64,000 nucleotides of DNA from NCBI GenBank assembly GCA_007922305.1, contig ML677333.1:19427555-19491554 (forward strand). The letters are read 5' to 3'. Every line of letters starts with the position of its first letter. Position 1 is the first letter of the stretch. Positions 1 to 11,913 of the stretch are shown here, piece after piece. The DNA comes from Dermatemys mawii (taxonomy: Eukaryota; Chordata; Testudines; Dermatemydidae). Below the pieces are notes generated by a model. It was not told where the DNA came from. It was given only the letters and a program-made list of their open reading frames with translations, and searched no databases. A program made the position numbers and the translations under genes.

Positions 1-1100
1 GTAGTTCCTACATTCCATTCATTTACAATTGAGGCAGCTACATCTGCACCATGAATAGGGGCTCAAGAGATACAGTCTATTGATCAAAGGCTTTTGGGAC
101 ATATGTGATGCCCCTGGTGAAGAATGAGAGTGTAGTGATGTATCTGTGCTAAACTGTTATCATTTTCAGGATTTGGTACGTAGGCTCTAGGAGTTGGTGT
201 CTGTTATATGCAGAGTACTGTGCTCTAAGACCCCACAGACAGGTGGCCAGTTGCCATGGAGATGTGCTGCTGAATCTCTGTGGTGAGGTGATTGTGAGTT
301 AGCACTGAAGGAAGGGCATGCTCTAGGATCAACTGATGTTTGAAGACCATGGAGCTGCCATCTGAACTGATCATTGTGCACCAAGATGGCAGGCAGGGAC
401 CTGGCAAGTATTTGCAGGTGGACAGGGTCAAACCCTATGTCATTTAAGATGTTAAAAAGGCTAACTTTGTACATAAGCAGGGAGAGTTGGTGATTATCCA
501 CCATGGAACTTCATATTCAGTACCTGAGTTAATCACAGTGGATGGGGTACACCTCTCTGATCTGGGATCAGACATTTTCCTGTACTACATTTAATGATGG
601 AATTGTTAATCTGGGCATCCACTTAAGAGAAGGAGCAAAGTGAATTACTATTGCTCCTGGTGGCAGATGTCCAGTGCAGGTATTCATGTAACACATGCTC
701 TGGTTCCCTGATAAACCAGACTTGGAATCAGGATTATGGGAGAGCATCCCCTAAAGAAACTGGCAGAAGGGGATAGGGCTCCTAAGGCCTGGTAGTTTGA
801 GTACTACCCACTTTCCACCATACTCCCAACATTTGTGGAAGGGGAAGGACAGTTAAAAGTTAAAAGCTTGTAGGATGATGGGAAAAGGCTGCATCCAGCC
901 CACCCCCAAGGTGGTATGGATCACAAAGGAATGCTGATAGTTTAGTATTAAGTTAATATAGTTGAACCTAGTTAAACCACATTAAACCACATTCTTTGTT
1001 TCCTGATTTTCTTTCTGTGATGGGACAATAACCCTTAAACCTTAATTTATTGTCTTAAGGACAGTTGCCTGTTGACATTTATTTGTGGGGGTCTACAGAA
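1..1100 (+). mobile_element. Decayed retroelement segment carrying an SGNH-hydrolase-like frame
   Basis: The segment holds an SGNH-like reading frame (352-594) followed by about 500 bases of non-coding sequence that ends near 1100. I recognise this arrangement as typical of DIRS/tyrosine-recombinase-type retroelements of reptiles, whose polyprotein region carries an SGNH hydrolase domain; that family assignment is from memory and only moderately sure. A short tandem duplication of TTAAACCACA lies near 975-995. The left end is cut by the window, and no recombinase or reverse-transcriptase motif is visible. Confidence 0.4.
352..594 (+). pseudogene. Broken SGNH-hydrolase-like domain
   Basis: One reading frame runs from about 352 to a TAA at 592-594, with a single earlier in-frame TAA. 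It reads ELPSELIIVHQDG near its start and VDGVHLSDLGSDIFLYYI at its end. In SGNH/GDSL hydrolases the last block carries the catalytic Asp-x-x-His (here D-G-V-H), and the first matches the block-III strand that normally reads IHLGGND. That block is damaged here: the GGND residues are lost. The frame has no credible start and sits in a decayed retroelement, so it is a dead remnant. A host SGNH gene exon is possible but unlikely, given the stop and the missing block. Confidence 0.45.
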
Positions 1101-2891
1101 TGCTATAGATTCATTGCATAAGCACACTTGCTACTAACCTTGTTGGGACTTCAGGTACTACTACAAATAAAATGTTATTTAACAATAATTATGTTATTGT
1201 ACAGAGCCAAGTTATTATACAGTAGATACCCTATAGAAAAATGAGATATCCCTCTCCCCATTATTTAAGTTTGTTGCTAAATTCTAAACTCTTAGAAACA
1301 GCATTTGCAAGTTCTCTCTATACTATGTGATTTTGGTTTTTTGTTAAAGAATATATTTTTTAAACCTGATAAGAAGGAGGTAAAAAGCTATTTCAGTGGA
1401 ACTCTAAATCAAGTCTCAGTGTAGCCAGAAGGCTATCATAGACTTCCAATATTTTTAATAATTAATGCTATTTAAACTGTGCTACAAAATAAAAGAATCA
1501 AAACCAACAATTCTTACTCAAGAGCAATTCCCACAGGAGTCAATGTAAGGACATGAGGATTTGTCTGTAGAGAATAAAATGACTATTTTAAAGCTAAGTC
1601 AGCAGTGAATATCTAGTTATGTTCTTTGAACTCCTTAATATTGTTTTTTTGTATGAATATGTAATCTCTCTTCTATGCAATCCCCCACGTACATTGCTAA
1701 TACAGCAGTCACAGAATCCACCTTTTACTGAAGTACTGTGCTCCAGAATCTAGGGCATTATTAGAAAACCTCTATCCATTATGGTTATGAAGAAAACCTT
1801 CCAATTGCGAATTAAGTTCAAATCAATGCACCAGTGCCTGAATCTTTGAAACAATAGCTTGTAAAGGAAGAACAACTACACACTTTATCTTAGTGGGGTG
1901 TTGACTTTGAAATGTAATGAGGGCATTCTACTGCAACATTGTTAATTATTTCACTACTAATCATTCCAATAGAAACATCCAGCTAATGTGCTGTACCGCT
2001 ATTTTAAGTCACTGTCCTACATTCTCAGATGCCAAAAGCTCCAAATACCCATTTACTGGCTGGTAAAACCTTCAGATTTCCCCTGATAACTTCTAGTATG
2101 AAGTAATGGATTTTCAATAAAAATTCTGCAGTGGATGGAAAATTTTAAGGACAGCTAAAGTAAGTTTAATATCAAATTAAGTAAACCAAAGTATATTGAC
2201 CTATTGTATTATTTCTGTATTTAATTCCTTCAAACCTCTACTTTTTGATTTATCTGAAGCAGATACAGAATTTCTAGCCTGCTGCACCAAGGGACAACAG
2301 AATCCAGGCTACTTGTTGAAGAATTTTGGTCAGGCTTCTTATGGGATACAGGAGGCTCTTACTATGCTATCAGGTACAATTCTACCTTTGAAATAAAATG
2401 TTAAAAAAAGAAATAAAAGAAGAAACAAGTTGCCCCACTGTGCTGCTTTTATATTCCTTAAAACAAAAACAACACGTGCACAATCTACAGAAAGAGAATT
2501 GATGAAGCGAGTTGTCAACTCTCCAAGTAAGTAAAGGAATGTTATAAAGAGAATCAGGACCAATTAATCTCATTAGTCCATGATGACAGAACAAGTACCA
2601 ATCTTTCAAAGATGCAGCAGGGCAAAATTAGCATCAGCACTAGGAAGAAAAATATAACAAACAGATAATTTAACAAGCTCCTAAGGAAAGTTGTGGACTC
2701 ATCATTCCTAGAGACATGACACCTATCAGAGAACAGTCAGAAATAATAAAATCTATCTTGTCGTGATGCAGAGGAGTTTTCTAGAAATTCCAAAAGAGGT
2801 GCCTTCCAGCTGAAATGATGTTATGAGTCAGCTGTTATATTTTAACTCTAGGTTATCCTCTGAAGCTGGTAACAGTGAACTGGGAGAGAGG
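1101..2891. other. AT-rich unique sequence
   Basis: I see no gene, RNA or recognisable repeat. The short open frames near 2196-2609 on both strands are low-complexity or antisense to each other and have no family signature. Confidence 0.6.
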
Positions 2892-2899
2892 TGCTAATG

Positions 2900-3538
2900 C
2901 AGGAATGGGCAACCTTTTTGGCATAAGGGCCACATTGGGTTTGCAAAATTATATGGAGGGCTGGATAGGGAAGGCCCCCGCCCCAAACCAGACCCCTCCC
3001 ACTTCCTGCTCCCTGACTGCCCCCTCAGAATCCCCAACCCACCTCACGAACTTGTCCCCGACTGCCCCTTCCAGAGACCCCTAACCACATCCCAGGACTC
3101 CATCCCCTACCCAGTTCCCCTGCTCCCTGTCCTGACTACTCCAACCCCTATCCACCCTCCCGCCCCCCAACCACCACCGCGGGAACCCACCTCCTACCCA
3201 ACCCCCATGATCCCCTTACCATAGCTGCTCGGCGCGGCTCTGGGAAAGGGGCGGGGAGTGCACAGCCCCAGCCCCGCAGCGCTGCCCACACGGTGGGGCT
3301 CTGGGGGCGGGGGGGGGAAGCATGCAGCCACAGCTCTGGGGGAGGGGGGAAAAGCATGCAGCCCCGGAGCACTTCGGCTCCAGGGCACGGGGGCAAATGT
3401 GAAGCCCTGGCCCCTGAAGCGCTGCCCACGTGGCGTGGCTCCAGGGAAAAGGTAGGGGCAGCCTCCCTGGCTGGGGGGGCAGACAGGACGGTCCAGCAGG
3501 CTAGATCCGGCCCATGGGCTGTAGTTTGCCCACTCCTG
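2900..3538. mobile_element. hAT-type MITE, GC-rich (copy 1)
   Basis: The left end reads CAGGAATGGGCAAC and the right end GTTTGCCCACTCCTG, an imperfect terminal inverted repeat. The flanks are TGCTAATG (2892-2899) and TGCTAGTG (3539-3546), an 8-bp target duplication with one mismatch, as expected for hAT. The interior is C-rich then G-rich and has no transposase. The open frames inside (for example 3148-3562 and 3258-3544) are products of the GC-rich sequence. The same family recurs at 18451, 37737 and, truncated, at 51838. Confidence 0.88.
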
Positions 3539-3546
3539 TGCTAGTG

Positions 3547-5648
3547 TAATACTAAATCTCAAAAAGTTCTAGGCTGGTAGAGAACTTATCAAAAACTTTC
3601 ACAATAATCCTTTATTTCTTCTTTTACCATTGTGAATTCTTTCTATTTTTATCATTTGGGTTCAGGCAGAAAGCAACATCTTAACCAGCAAAAGATGACA
3701 AACAGCTATAGCTAGTTACTGCCCCAGCAGAAACCCAATTCCCACCACAAAAACTGCATACCTTCTCTTTTTCCCCAAGGAGTGAGCATATCATAAAACC
3801 TGATATGGCAACTGAGCTTCTAAATTCTGAGCCTCCCTCTGAACCTACACTAAAGGATCTATCTATAATGTCCTTTTAATTGTGTTAGCTAAACTATTTT
3901 ACAAAAGTCCATAACACGTTTCACCATGTTTGGCCTGCAAGTACAGATGGGGCCAAACACTGTTTAAAATGAATTTCTAAACAGAATTCTAACTTTCTGT
4001 AAGGTTGTTTCTTACCTACCTACCCTTTAGACATGAGATTTACTTTAGCGTGACAATTATTTAAGATACATTATGAGAAATTTTATATAAATCTCTCTCT
4101 CACACACACACACACACACAATATATGAAGATCCTGGCAGAATCAATCATCAACAAATTATATGGTAATGAAGTTAATATTTTGAACAAAACCAACACAG
4201 TTTTAAACTTAATGGTATACATATTCAATGCCAACATATGGAATTTAAGTCATAGAGGAAGAAATGGGACAGTACTGTAAACTCAAAAGGGAAAGTGAAC
4301 AAAGAAAGCTACCCAAAACTGCACATATATTTGTCCCACCAAAGAGAATTGATGAATTCCCTCACACAAGATTTCTCACAAATAAAAATGGTTGGCAGGT
4401 TGGTAAAGAAATTAGCCTTGTGCTATCAGATCATTTTTTCATAGCTCTCAAGGTCAGTCTAGTATATTAGAGAAACACATTGTGAAGACAGTGAAAAGTA
4501 AACATGTCAAGTCCTCTTTGATCAAGTTAAGACCTTCTACACAGAAAACGTTATTAGCTGACTGGTAAAGTAACAACCAAAGTTGTTATTAAGGCATGAC
4601 AATTTAGAAATGCTATTTTCTTGCTTTTTAGATATTAAAATTAATTAAAACTGGTAAAGTCATGGAATCATTTGTGACCTATCCTAAATATAATCTAATC
4701 TCATTTGAAAAGCATGAAATTACTCTGACTATATCTATTACTTCACTCTTGACATCTGTTATAGCCATTCAATAACCCAATTACTAAAAAAAAAAAAAAT
4801 ATTGCAGAAGAAAAGAGACAGTAGAACTAGGTCTAGATGGTTCACAAAAACAAAATTATTGTGACAAATGGAATGACATTGTCTGAATTACATTTAGTAA
4901 ACCAAAATGGGGGGGAATTAAATGGGATAAACTGAAACAAAAAACCCCACTAACTTTCATAAAGTGCATCGTTATGGCAATCACTGTCTCAACTCTGTTG
5001 TATTCCCTTCCCTGTATATCTGAAAATCTTTGTTTTATTGTATGCAAGAAAATAACTCAACAACTGTTTACATTCAATTTGAAGACTTCAAAATGTTTAG
5101 TTACTATGCACTGAACTGGAGTGACTTTGTTAAAAGCTGCTTTCAAAATGTGATAACTGGAATTAAATGTGGGTAGCAGCAAATGAGCTTCAAAGACATA
5201 TGGACATCAACTGGATAGGATTATCAGGCTAGGGGCAGTATATTGCACTGTCTTGGAGGGTTCCAAGTTCAGGTCAGCAGGAGGAAGGAAAAACTTCATG
5301 TAACAACTCTAAGTAGCTCTCTCCCCCAGCTAGTATTTAGAGCAGCAATGAGAAACAGCTTCAGATGTAAACTGGTCATTGATGATTTTCAAGTGGTTCA
5401 CAATTTATATTCAATTCATTTAGTATCCAGAAGTTTCTTCAAATAAGAGTGTCTAATGTTTTGGCTGGAATTTTTGCACGAATTTACTTGTGAAACTTCT
5501 GAAGCTTCAGATTCTTGTAAGGGGTGAAAACCAGAAAAGATATTGACTCCCCAGTCCACCCCATAGGGTCATAGAAATAGTTGAGAGTTTAAAGGGGGTC
5601 TAATTTTTCTGATCTAATTTGATCTTATTTAATGGCTACAAGAATGAT
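3547..5648. other. AT-rich sequence with a CA microsatellite
   Basis: Apart from the dinucleotide repeat at 4092-4120 and a poly-A run near 4785, I recognise nothing. No open frame here has family features. Confidence 0.6.
4092..4120. repeat. (TC)n(CA)n microsatellite
   Basis: Four TC units are followed directly by ten CA units. Confidence 0.95.
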
Positions 5649-5662
5649 AGAGTATTTTGGAG

Positions 5663-5718
5663 AAGTGACAAAGAGTCCTGTGGCACCTTAAAGACTAACT
5701 AAATTTGACTAAAGACTA
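5663..5718 (-). mobile_element. 56-bp remnant-length Penelope-like insertion
   Basis: The insert carries AAGTGACAAAGAGTCCTGTG and the next bases of the terminal sequence shared by the PLEs at 13969 and 41112, in the minus orientation. It is flanked by perfect 14-bp direct repeats AGAGTATTTTGGAG at 5649-5662 and 5719-5732. It is therefore an independent, extremely 5'-truncated insertion, not a deletion product of a longer copy. It has no coding content. Confidence 0.85.
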
Positions 5719-5889
5719 AGAGTATTTTGGAGTTTTTCCACTGATTGGAATGGGACTATTACTAATTTCCTGTTGCACAGAGTCTGAAGGAAATCCAAAA
5801 CAAGAATTAATGTATGTTTATAGCTACGAGAATATAAACCAAGACATTGAGAGGGGAGAACAAATTCTGTGGTTGGCCCATTTAATAGA

Positions 5890-6735
5890 GAATGTCTGTG
5901 GGGGGAGAGATGGAGGGTAGAGATAGGGTCCAGTGTAATCTAGACAAATTGGAGGACTGGGCCAGAAGAAACCTTATGAGGCTCAACAAGAACAAGAGGA
6001 GAGTACTGCACTCAGGATGGAAGAATCTCATACAACGCTACAGGCTGGGGACTGAATGGTTAAGCACCAGTTCTGCAGAAAAGCTGGATACGAGTCAGCA
6101 GCGTGCCCTTGTTGCCAAGAAGGCTAATGGCATACTGGGCTGCATTAGTAGGAGCATTGCCAGCACATCGAGGGAACTGATTATTCCCCTCTATTTGGCA
6201 CTGGTGACGGCCACATTGGAAGTACTGCATCCAGTTTTGGGGCCCCCACTACAGAAAGGATATGGACAAATTGGAGAGAGTCCAGCGGAGGGCAACAAAA
6301 ATGATCAGGGGGCTGAGGCATATGACTTACGAGGAGAGGCGGAGGGAACTAGGATTGTTTAGTCTGCAGAAGAGAAGAGCGAGGGGGGATTTGATAGCAC
6401 CCTTCCAACTGCCTGAAGGGAGGTTACAAAGTATGAAGCTTGACTGTTCTCAGTGGTGTCAGATGACAGAACAAGGAGTAATGGTCTCAAGTTACAGTGG
6501 GGGAGGTCTAGGTTTGATATTAGGAAAAACTATTTCAACTAGGAGGGTGGTGAAGCACTGGAATGGGTTACCTAGCTAGGTGGTGGAATCTCCATCCTTA
6601 GAGGTTTTTAAGGCCCAGTTTGACAAAGCCCTACCTGGGATAGTTTAGTTGGTGTCAATCCTGCTTTGAGCAAGAAGTTGGATTAGATGATCTCCTGAGG
6701 TCTCTTTCAACCCTGATCTTCTATGATTCTGTGAA
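5890..6735 (+). mobile_element. CR1 LINE, 5'-truncated, 3' end present
   Basis: The sequence encodes the C-terminal part of CR1 ORF2 and ends in the typical CR1 3' tail (CCTGAGGTCTCTTTCAACCC) followed by the short terminal repeat motif TATGATTCTGTG. CR1 copies are usually 5'-truncated with no long target duplication, as here. Confidence 0.9.
5893..6648 (+). pseudogene. CR1 ORF2 C-terminal region, frameshifted
   Basis: Two overlapping frames (5892-6362 and 6262-6579) hold CR1 ORF2 landmarks: [29 protein letters not shown], then LERVQRRATKMIRGL and YEERRRELGLFSLQKRRARG, then [12 protein letters not shown] before a stop. These lie downstream of the reverse-transcriptase palm. A frameshift falls near 6250. 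About eight residues are missing after SSAEK compared with the copy at 24964-25269, which reads [20 protein letters not shown]. The copy is dead and not a host gene. Confidence 0.88.
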
Positions 6736-7321
6736 TCAAGATTGGAATTCTAACAGACTTGAGATCGGGATTAGAATGCTAAAAATGACACTGAAAAAGA
6801 TGAAGTCCATATTCAGAGAGAAGCAGAAAAACCTATGCAAGTGAGAGAGTGTGTAATCAAAAGCAAGAGGCAAATAAAATTAGAGAATGCAAAATTCCAA
6901 TCTAAAATCAAACCAAAATAAAGGCCACCTCAAATTTCTGGCTATGCTGACATTTGCTAAGAGAAGGACATTGCAGAAAACTAACAAATGATTCTGTGGA
7001 ATTGCCATATTTAAAGATATTGTGTATCTAAAAATATATATGCAATGTTAATCCACTATCATAAATATAATATGAATTAAATATCACTGAGAAATATTCC
7101 AGACACATACTAGGTATCAACTATTATTTTTAAATGAAATTACAAATAGGCAAAGATACAATTGCATTTCAAAATGCTAATTCACCATAAATTTGAGAGG
7201 GAGCGGGATCTGAATTTGTCAGCTATTTTTTTAAAATAGTTTAAATGATTAGGTCTGGTCTTATTTGATTAGATATGTATAGTTAATGGCATTGTAGTGA
7301 GGAATAAAAAGATGTTTCAGT
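6736..7321. other. AT-rich sequence, nothing recognised
   Basis: No gene or repeat family is recognised in this stretch. Confidence 0.55.
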
Positions 7322-7540
7322 ACAGGGAGGCATAGCTCAGTCAAGGGGATGGATAGCTCTGTGATTTGAGCATTGGCCTGCTAAATCCAGGGTTCTGAGT
7401 TCAATCCTTGAGGGGGCCATTTAGAGATCTGGGGCAAAAAATCTGTCAGGAGACAATTGGTCCTGCTAGTGTAGGCAGGGGACTGGACTTGATGATCTTT
7501 CAAGGTCTTTCCAGTTCTATGAAATAAGCATATCTCCATA
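7322..7540 (+). mobile_element. tRNA-derived SINE (CryI-like) with CR1-like tail
   Basis: The head is tRNA-like, with an A-box region GGATAGCTCTGTGATTTGAG and a B-box-like GAGTTCAATCC near 7398-7407. The tail GGACTTGATGATCTTTCAAG resembles a CR1-type 3' end, the part a LINE machinery would recognise. This structure matches the turtle CryI SINE family. A second A-box-like segment (CATAGCTCAGTCAAGG, 7331-7346) lies directly upstream of the tRNA head. Confidence 0.82.
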
Positions 7541-9185
7541 TTTTCTTTTATTATTATTTTTTACATTTCTTTTGAGTTCTTTATGCTCAGCCTTGACAGG
7601 TATCTGAAAGGAATAACCATGGTGCTGGAACAGACTGAAAAGCAAGCCCTAACTTTATTCCCAACCGTTCTTTAACAATATAAAGCACCATCTGGTTCTG
7701 TTTGTCCTTGGAACTATTGTATGAGAGAGACAGAGAAGGAGAAAAAGGCAGGGAGACAGAGAAAGTGCACATTCACATAGGAAAATAAAACAAGGTAAGT
7801 TTTCTTTGAGGAATTGAGCAGAAGAAACTCATTAAATAAAAATAGTCCAAATTATGTGCTGACTTCTATGCTGCGAGCCTCACTGAAGTTAATAGGCCCC
7901 ACAGGAATCAGATAGAAAGAATTTGTTCCAGTGTGTCTGACCTTACTGCTGGTAAAATCTAATAATCAAAGTGGTTTAGGTTGCATTACAAGAATGGTAA
8001 AGAGATGAGAAATCATCTAAGGTTTACATGGTAATGATCGGAATATAAGCAGAGAGGTTATTTTGTTATACCTGACTCAAATTTGGTACATTTGCAGGTA
8101 TCAAGGTCTCTGCCACCCCACATTTTGGAGAGGTGGTCAGAAATGACTATAGTACAAAAAATAAAATAGCCATGTTTAAAAACACAGAAGCCATTTACTT
8201 AGTCCAGCAGCCCCATATGATTTTCTTTTAAATCACAAACTAATGTCCTTTTCCAGTCCCTGACTAAAGCTACCAAAAAATAGTTTCATGTCAGCAGTGG
8301 AACAGGAGCCACCTGATTATTTTCATTCAGTTTCCTGGGTATGATTAAAGCCATGAACTGAAGGGGATGAGTGAACATTTCTTCCAAAAAATACTGGCTT
8401 TTTTAGATGAAAAATTTTGCATTTGTTCCAAAAATGGAGATAGACTTATGTTTTTGACAAGACACATTAAACCAAAATGAAAGGTCAGAACCTCACACAT
8501 TTGTATGGCCCTCCCCAAAAAGCAGTATCCTGCATATGAGAGATGCAAGATACAAATAAATAAATAAATAAAACAAAAACAAAACACTACACAAACCATG
8601 AATGAACCACGTAGGTTAACCCATCACAGAATTAAATTGAAAATTCATTTATTTTCAATTAACTAATACAATAAATTTATATTTGCCTTGGTTTATATTT
8701 TTCTACCCTTCCCCTTTTCTTTTTTTTCCACTTCACTCCCCGTTCCCTTTTCTATCTCTGTAGTATTTTACTTTCAATTCATTTTTCTACTTTTTATTAA
8801 ATGAGTTATTTCTCTCCAAGACAATCATACAGTTTTTCAGCAGGAAAAAAGTCAACATTGGAGCCTGAATGCTGCATTTCTGAGTAAAGTTTTGATGTAC
8901 CCCTGGTAGTTATAAATGTGATCTTTACACAGTTCTAGTGTCAGGCCAGGATCTATATCCTTAGACAGAAACTCAGCAAAGGTCCCAAGAGAGACAAAGA
9001 AATATCTCACTAAGGTTCTGAGTCTATTTTCAGTTTTCTTGAAATAAACTTCAAAAACTTTAGGAGAAAATTTGCTCCCCTTAATGCAGCTAAACAATCT
9101 TTAAACATAAAGAAAACCATATTTCCAGAGTTCCCTATCCTAGCTATAGGAATTACCGTTACAGATGCTACAGAAATACATTCAT
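7541..9185. other. AT-rich sequence with a TAAA microsatellite
   Basis: A short (TAAA)n run lies near 8555-8572. The open frames here (8345-8599, 8852-9097 on the minus strand) show no family features. Confidence 0.55.
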
Positions 9186-9315
9186 TCCTTGGAGGTTTTT
9201 AAGGTCAGGCTTGACAGAGCCCTGGCTGGGATGATTTAGAGTTAGTCCTGCTTTAAGCAGGGGGTTGGACTAGATGACCTCCTGAGGTCCCTTCCAACCC
9301 TGATATTCTATGAAA
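9186..9315 (+). mobile_element. CR1 LINE 3'-end fragment
   Basis: It begins in the CR1 ORF2 terminal codons (CTTGGAGGTTTTTAAGG) and ends with CCTCCTGAGGTCCCTTCCAA and ATTCTATGA. It is a very short 5'-truncated copy. Confidence 0.85.
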
Positions 9316-11175
9316 GCCTGATACAGCCAGAGAGTTTGAAAATGTTTTTGTCATCATTAGGATCCCAAAAAGGCCTCCAGATCCCCTTTTAAAGGCTGTG
9401 AACCAGATGCTCATCTGTACCCAGTTATACCAAATGTAGGTGGAAGGTCTACTCTTTCCCTAATTAGAATTATGTATAGGAGGCACTGACAGATGCAGCT
9501 CTGAACCAACCACCAAATGTCCATGCCATATTTAAGGAGCTGTTATGCCTGAGAAGTGCTAAAGGACCTGCAAACACTGTGCCAGTTTTGCTACGTAAAC
9601 CAGTTGAGTATGAGTTCTGAAAACCTTGAATTAGTAAATAATTCACATTGATCTTGCCCAGATATTTAATTATATGAAGCTAAACAATTTTATTTAGAGA
9701 CAGGGAAAGCTGGTTTTGGATTAAAACTGTAGTTCCATCTGGTTCAAATGATGCATCTTTAATAAGAAAGTTGGCCTGCCACGATTTGCTACTATCCACA
9801 TTGTGATTCAATAACTACTAGTCAGATTTTTGAAGTCTTGATTATTTATTTATTTCATCTTATAGAAACAAACTGCAAAGACATTTCCTTAATCTCCAAA
9901 AAAAAATCTATATTTAAAACCACTATTTTCCATTATCCCGCTTGTCATCATTTTAGGGGGAAAAAATATTCTTAGCTGTTAGTTTATTCTATAGTCTAAC
10001 CTGTTCAGCAGTCCTTTGCAGTGATGTGGGTGTTCAGAGTTCTAATCCCATCTCTGCCACCTCATTTTTATGTCTTTCATTTCAGACTGAATTTATTCTT
10101 GTTCTAATTTATTTCCTGCAATTTAAAAGTAATGACAGCCTCAACGGATTACCTCAATTTGTTTACTGACATCATAAAACATAATTAAAATTTTTAAAGA
10201 ACTATTACATTGACCAATACAATATCTGAAAGGAAGAGCACTAGAGTCAATTTTAACTTTTGTAAATTCATTCTAGTTTATAACATCGATGGGAATTTGT
10301 AAATATGACTGAATGATAGCATTGCAATTTTTCTGCGAGGAAGCCCTTCATCTCTCCACACAAGAAGGGACAATAACTCTAGTGACGTATGTGATGATTC
10401 CATATAAGTAACTAAAGAAGTTAATCTAATTATGGTTCTAGTCCATTATCCATTAGAGTTGGGACTATCTTTCTGGTCTTTGCATCAGACGGGCAATGCA
10501 TAACGAAGAAACAGAGGTCTGAAGACATGGGACAAGTGCTTTACAGCTACACCTGAGACTTCTGTCTTCTAACATGTGCCCTTAGGGGAAAAGTCATCCT
10601 TTGATATAATCACCACGTTATAAAAATTTCCATTTCACTACAAATATTTTAAATAAAAAAAGTCCAATAAAAAAACCTCCCCCAAAATTAACACACTTAC
10701 CTGTTCTGGATGTAAGCTAATAAATTGGAGCCTGTACAAGAACAGATCTATTTTTTACTAATGAAATATCTTAAAAAGCAATATTTTTTTTAATTTTAAA
10801 ACTGCTTTCAGATAAAAACAGTTCTCTCTCACCCACACTTCATACGCATGTTTTCAAAGTGAAAAAGATTGAAGAAAATGGAAATTAATTTCTGGATAAA
10901 AAGGTTCTGAAAAGAATGACAAGAATCATCATGAAAAAATGCTGTGAAATGTTTTTGTCATTTTTGTACAGTTCTGTAAGGATATGTTATTTCACTCTTT
11001 GCTTGAGGAGATGTTCAGATCTAAATAGTAATGTCCTAACAAGGGAAGATACAGTATCAGAGCAAAGAGACAGTTCACGAAGCAAAGTAAAATATAGCTA
11101 GACAAATTGTATAATCTTTTTATTTTGCCTTATGAGTTACCTATTGTGATACCTTCCCTTATTAGGGTGTATGCA
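9316..11175. other. AT-rich sequence with a MIR-like relic
   Basis: Apart from the MIR-like piece at 10005-10085, I recognise nothing. The open frame at 10916-11101 has no family signature. Confidence 0.5.
10005..10085 (+). mobile_element. MIR-like SINE relic
   Basis: The segment GTTCTAATCCCATCTCTGCC fits the tRNA-head to core transition of MIR-type CORE-SINEs. It is short and diverged, so the call is tentative. Confidence 0.45.
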
Positions 11176-11357
11176 ATGGTGTAGCTATTTTGGTCCCAGG
11201 ATATAAGCGAGACAAGGTGAGTTAGGTAATATATTTTATTGGACCAACTTCTGTTCAGAAGACAAGAAGAACTTTGTGTAAGCTGGAAAACATGTGCGTC
11301 TCACCAACAGAAATTGGTCCAATAAGAGATATTACATCATCCTCTTTGTCTCTCTAG
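11176..11357. mobile_element. Fold-back repeat of a second PLE-like tail family
   Basis: The arms are an imperfect inverted repeat of about 45-50 bp. At 11207-11256 it reads GACAAGGTGAGTTAGGTAAT and continues to TTGGACCAACTTCTGTT. At 11306-11355 lies the reverse complement, with AACAGAAATTGGTCCAATAA and CTTTGTCTCTCT. The outer sequence (GGTCCCAGGATATAAGC in reverse) parallels the ends of PLE tails elsewhere in this window. Assignment to PLE rests on that parallel and on recall of the family, not on coding sequence. Confidence 0.55.
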
Positions 11358-11913
11358 CAGTTATTTAGAATTAAAAGTTTCCTCAAGCAAGGAGTGAGTG
11401 GCATGTCTAAATCATTCACACATTTACATTTAAACATCTATACTGCAGACTTCCTTAATTAATCTTGACCTGGTTGAATTGTTGATGTTTTAATACTCAT
11501 ATTAGCTATATACCCACAAAAATGTCTGGGGAGAAGAGCAGGATTTGGGAAAAATATTTCTCAACCCCGCAGTACTGAAGATCTCCTCATACAGTTCTTA
11601 ATTTTCCTATTCCTTAAAGGATGAGATATAAACAAGGAAGATTAACGTATTGATAGATTATGAACTTTCTTCATCTCCTTATGGTTTTTTGGTCTTCTTT
11701 TCAGAAAAAGCTAAGGAGTAAGAGAATCACTTTTTCTCTTATGAAGAATTCTTATTAGAAATAGCGAAATACATCCTCAACAAATGGCAGGCTAACTGAC
11801 TTGCTGATTTTGGCACCAATATGGCCCATCAATTTGGGTGACCTGACATATGCAACATGGATGGTTTCTGCTTTGTTTCTAATAGCTGACAATAGCCTTC
11901 ACCATAGTAGAGT

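Noticed and set aside
3148..3562. Long proline- and arginine-rich frames on both strands
   Set aside because: They lie inside the GC-rich hAT MITE, overlap each other in several frames and have no domain. Composition explains them.
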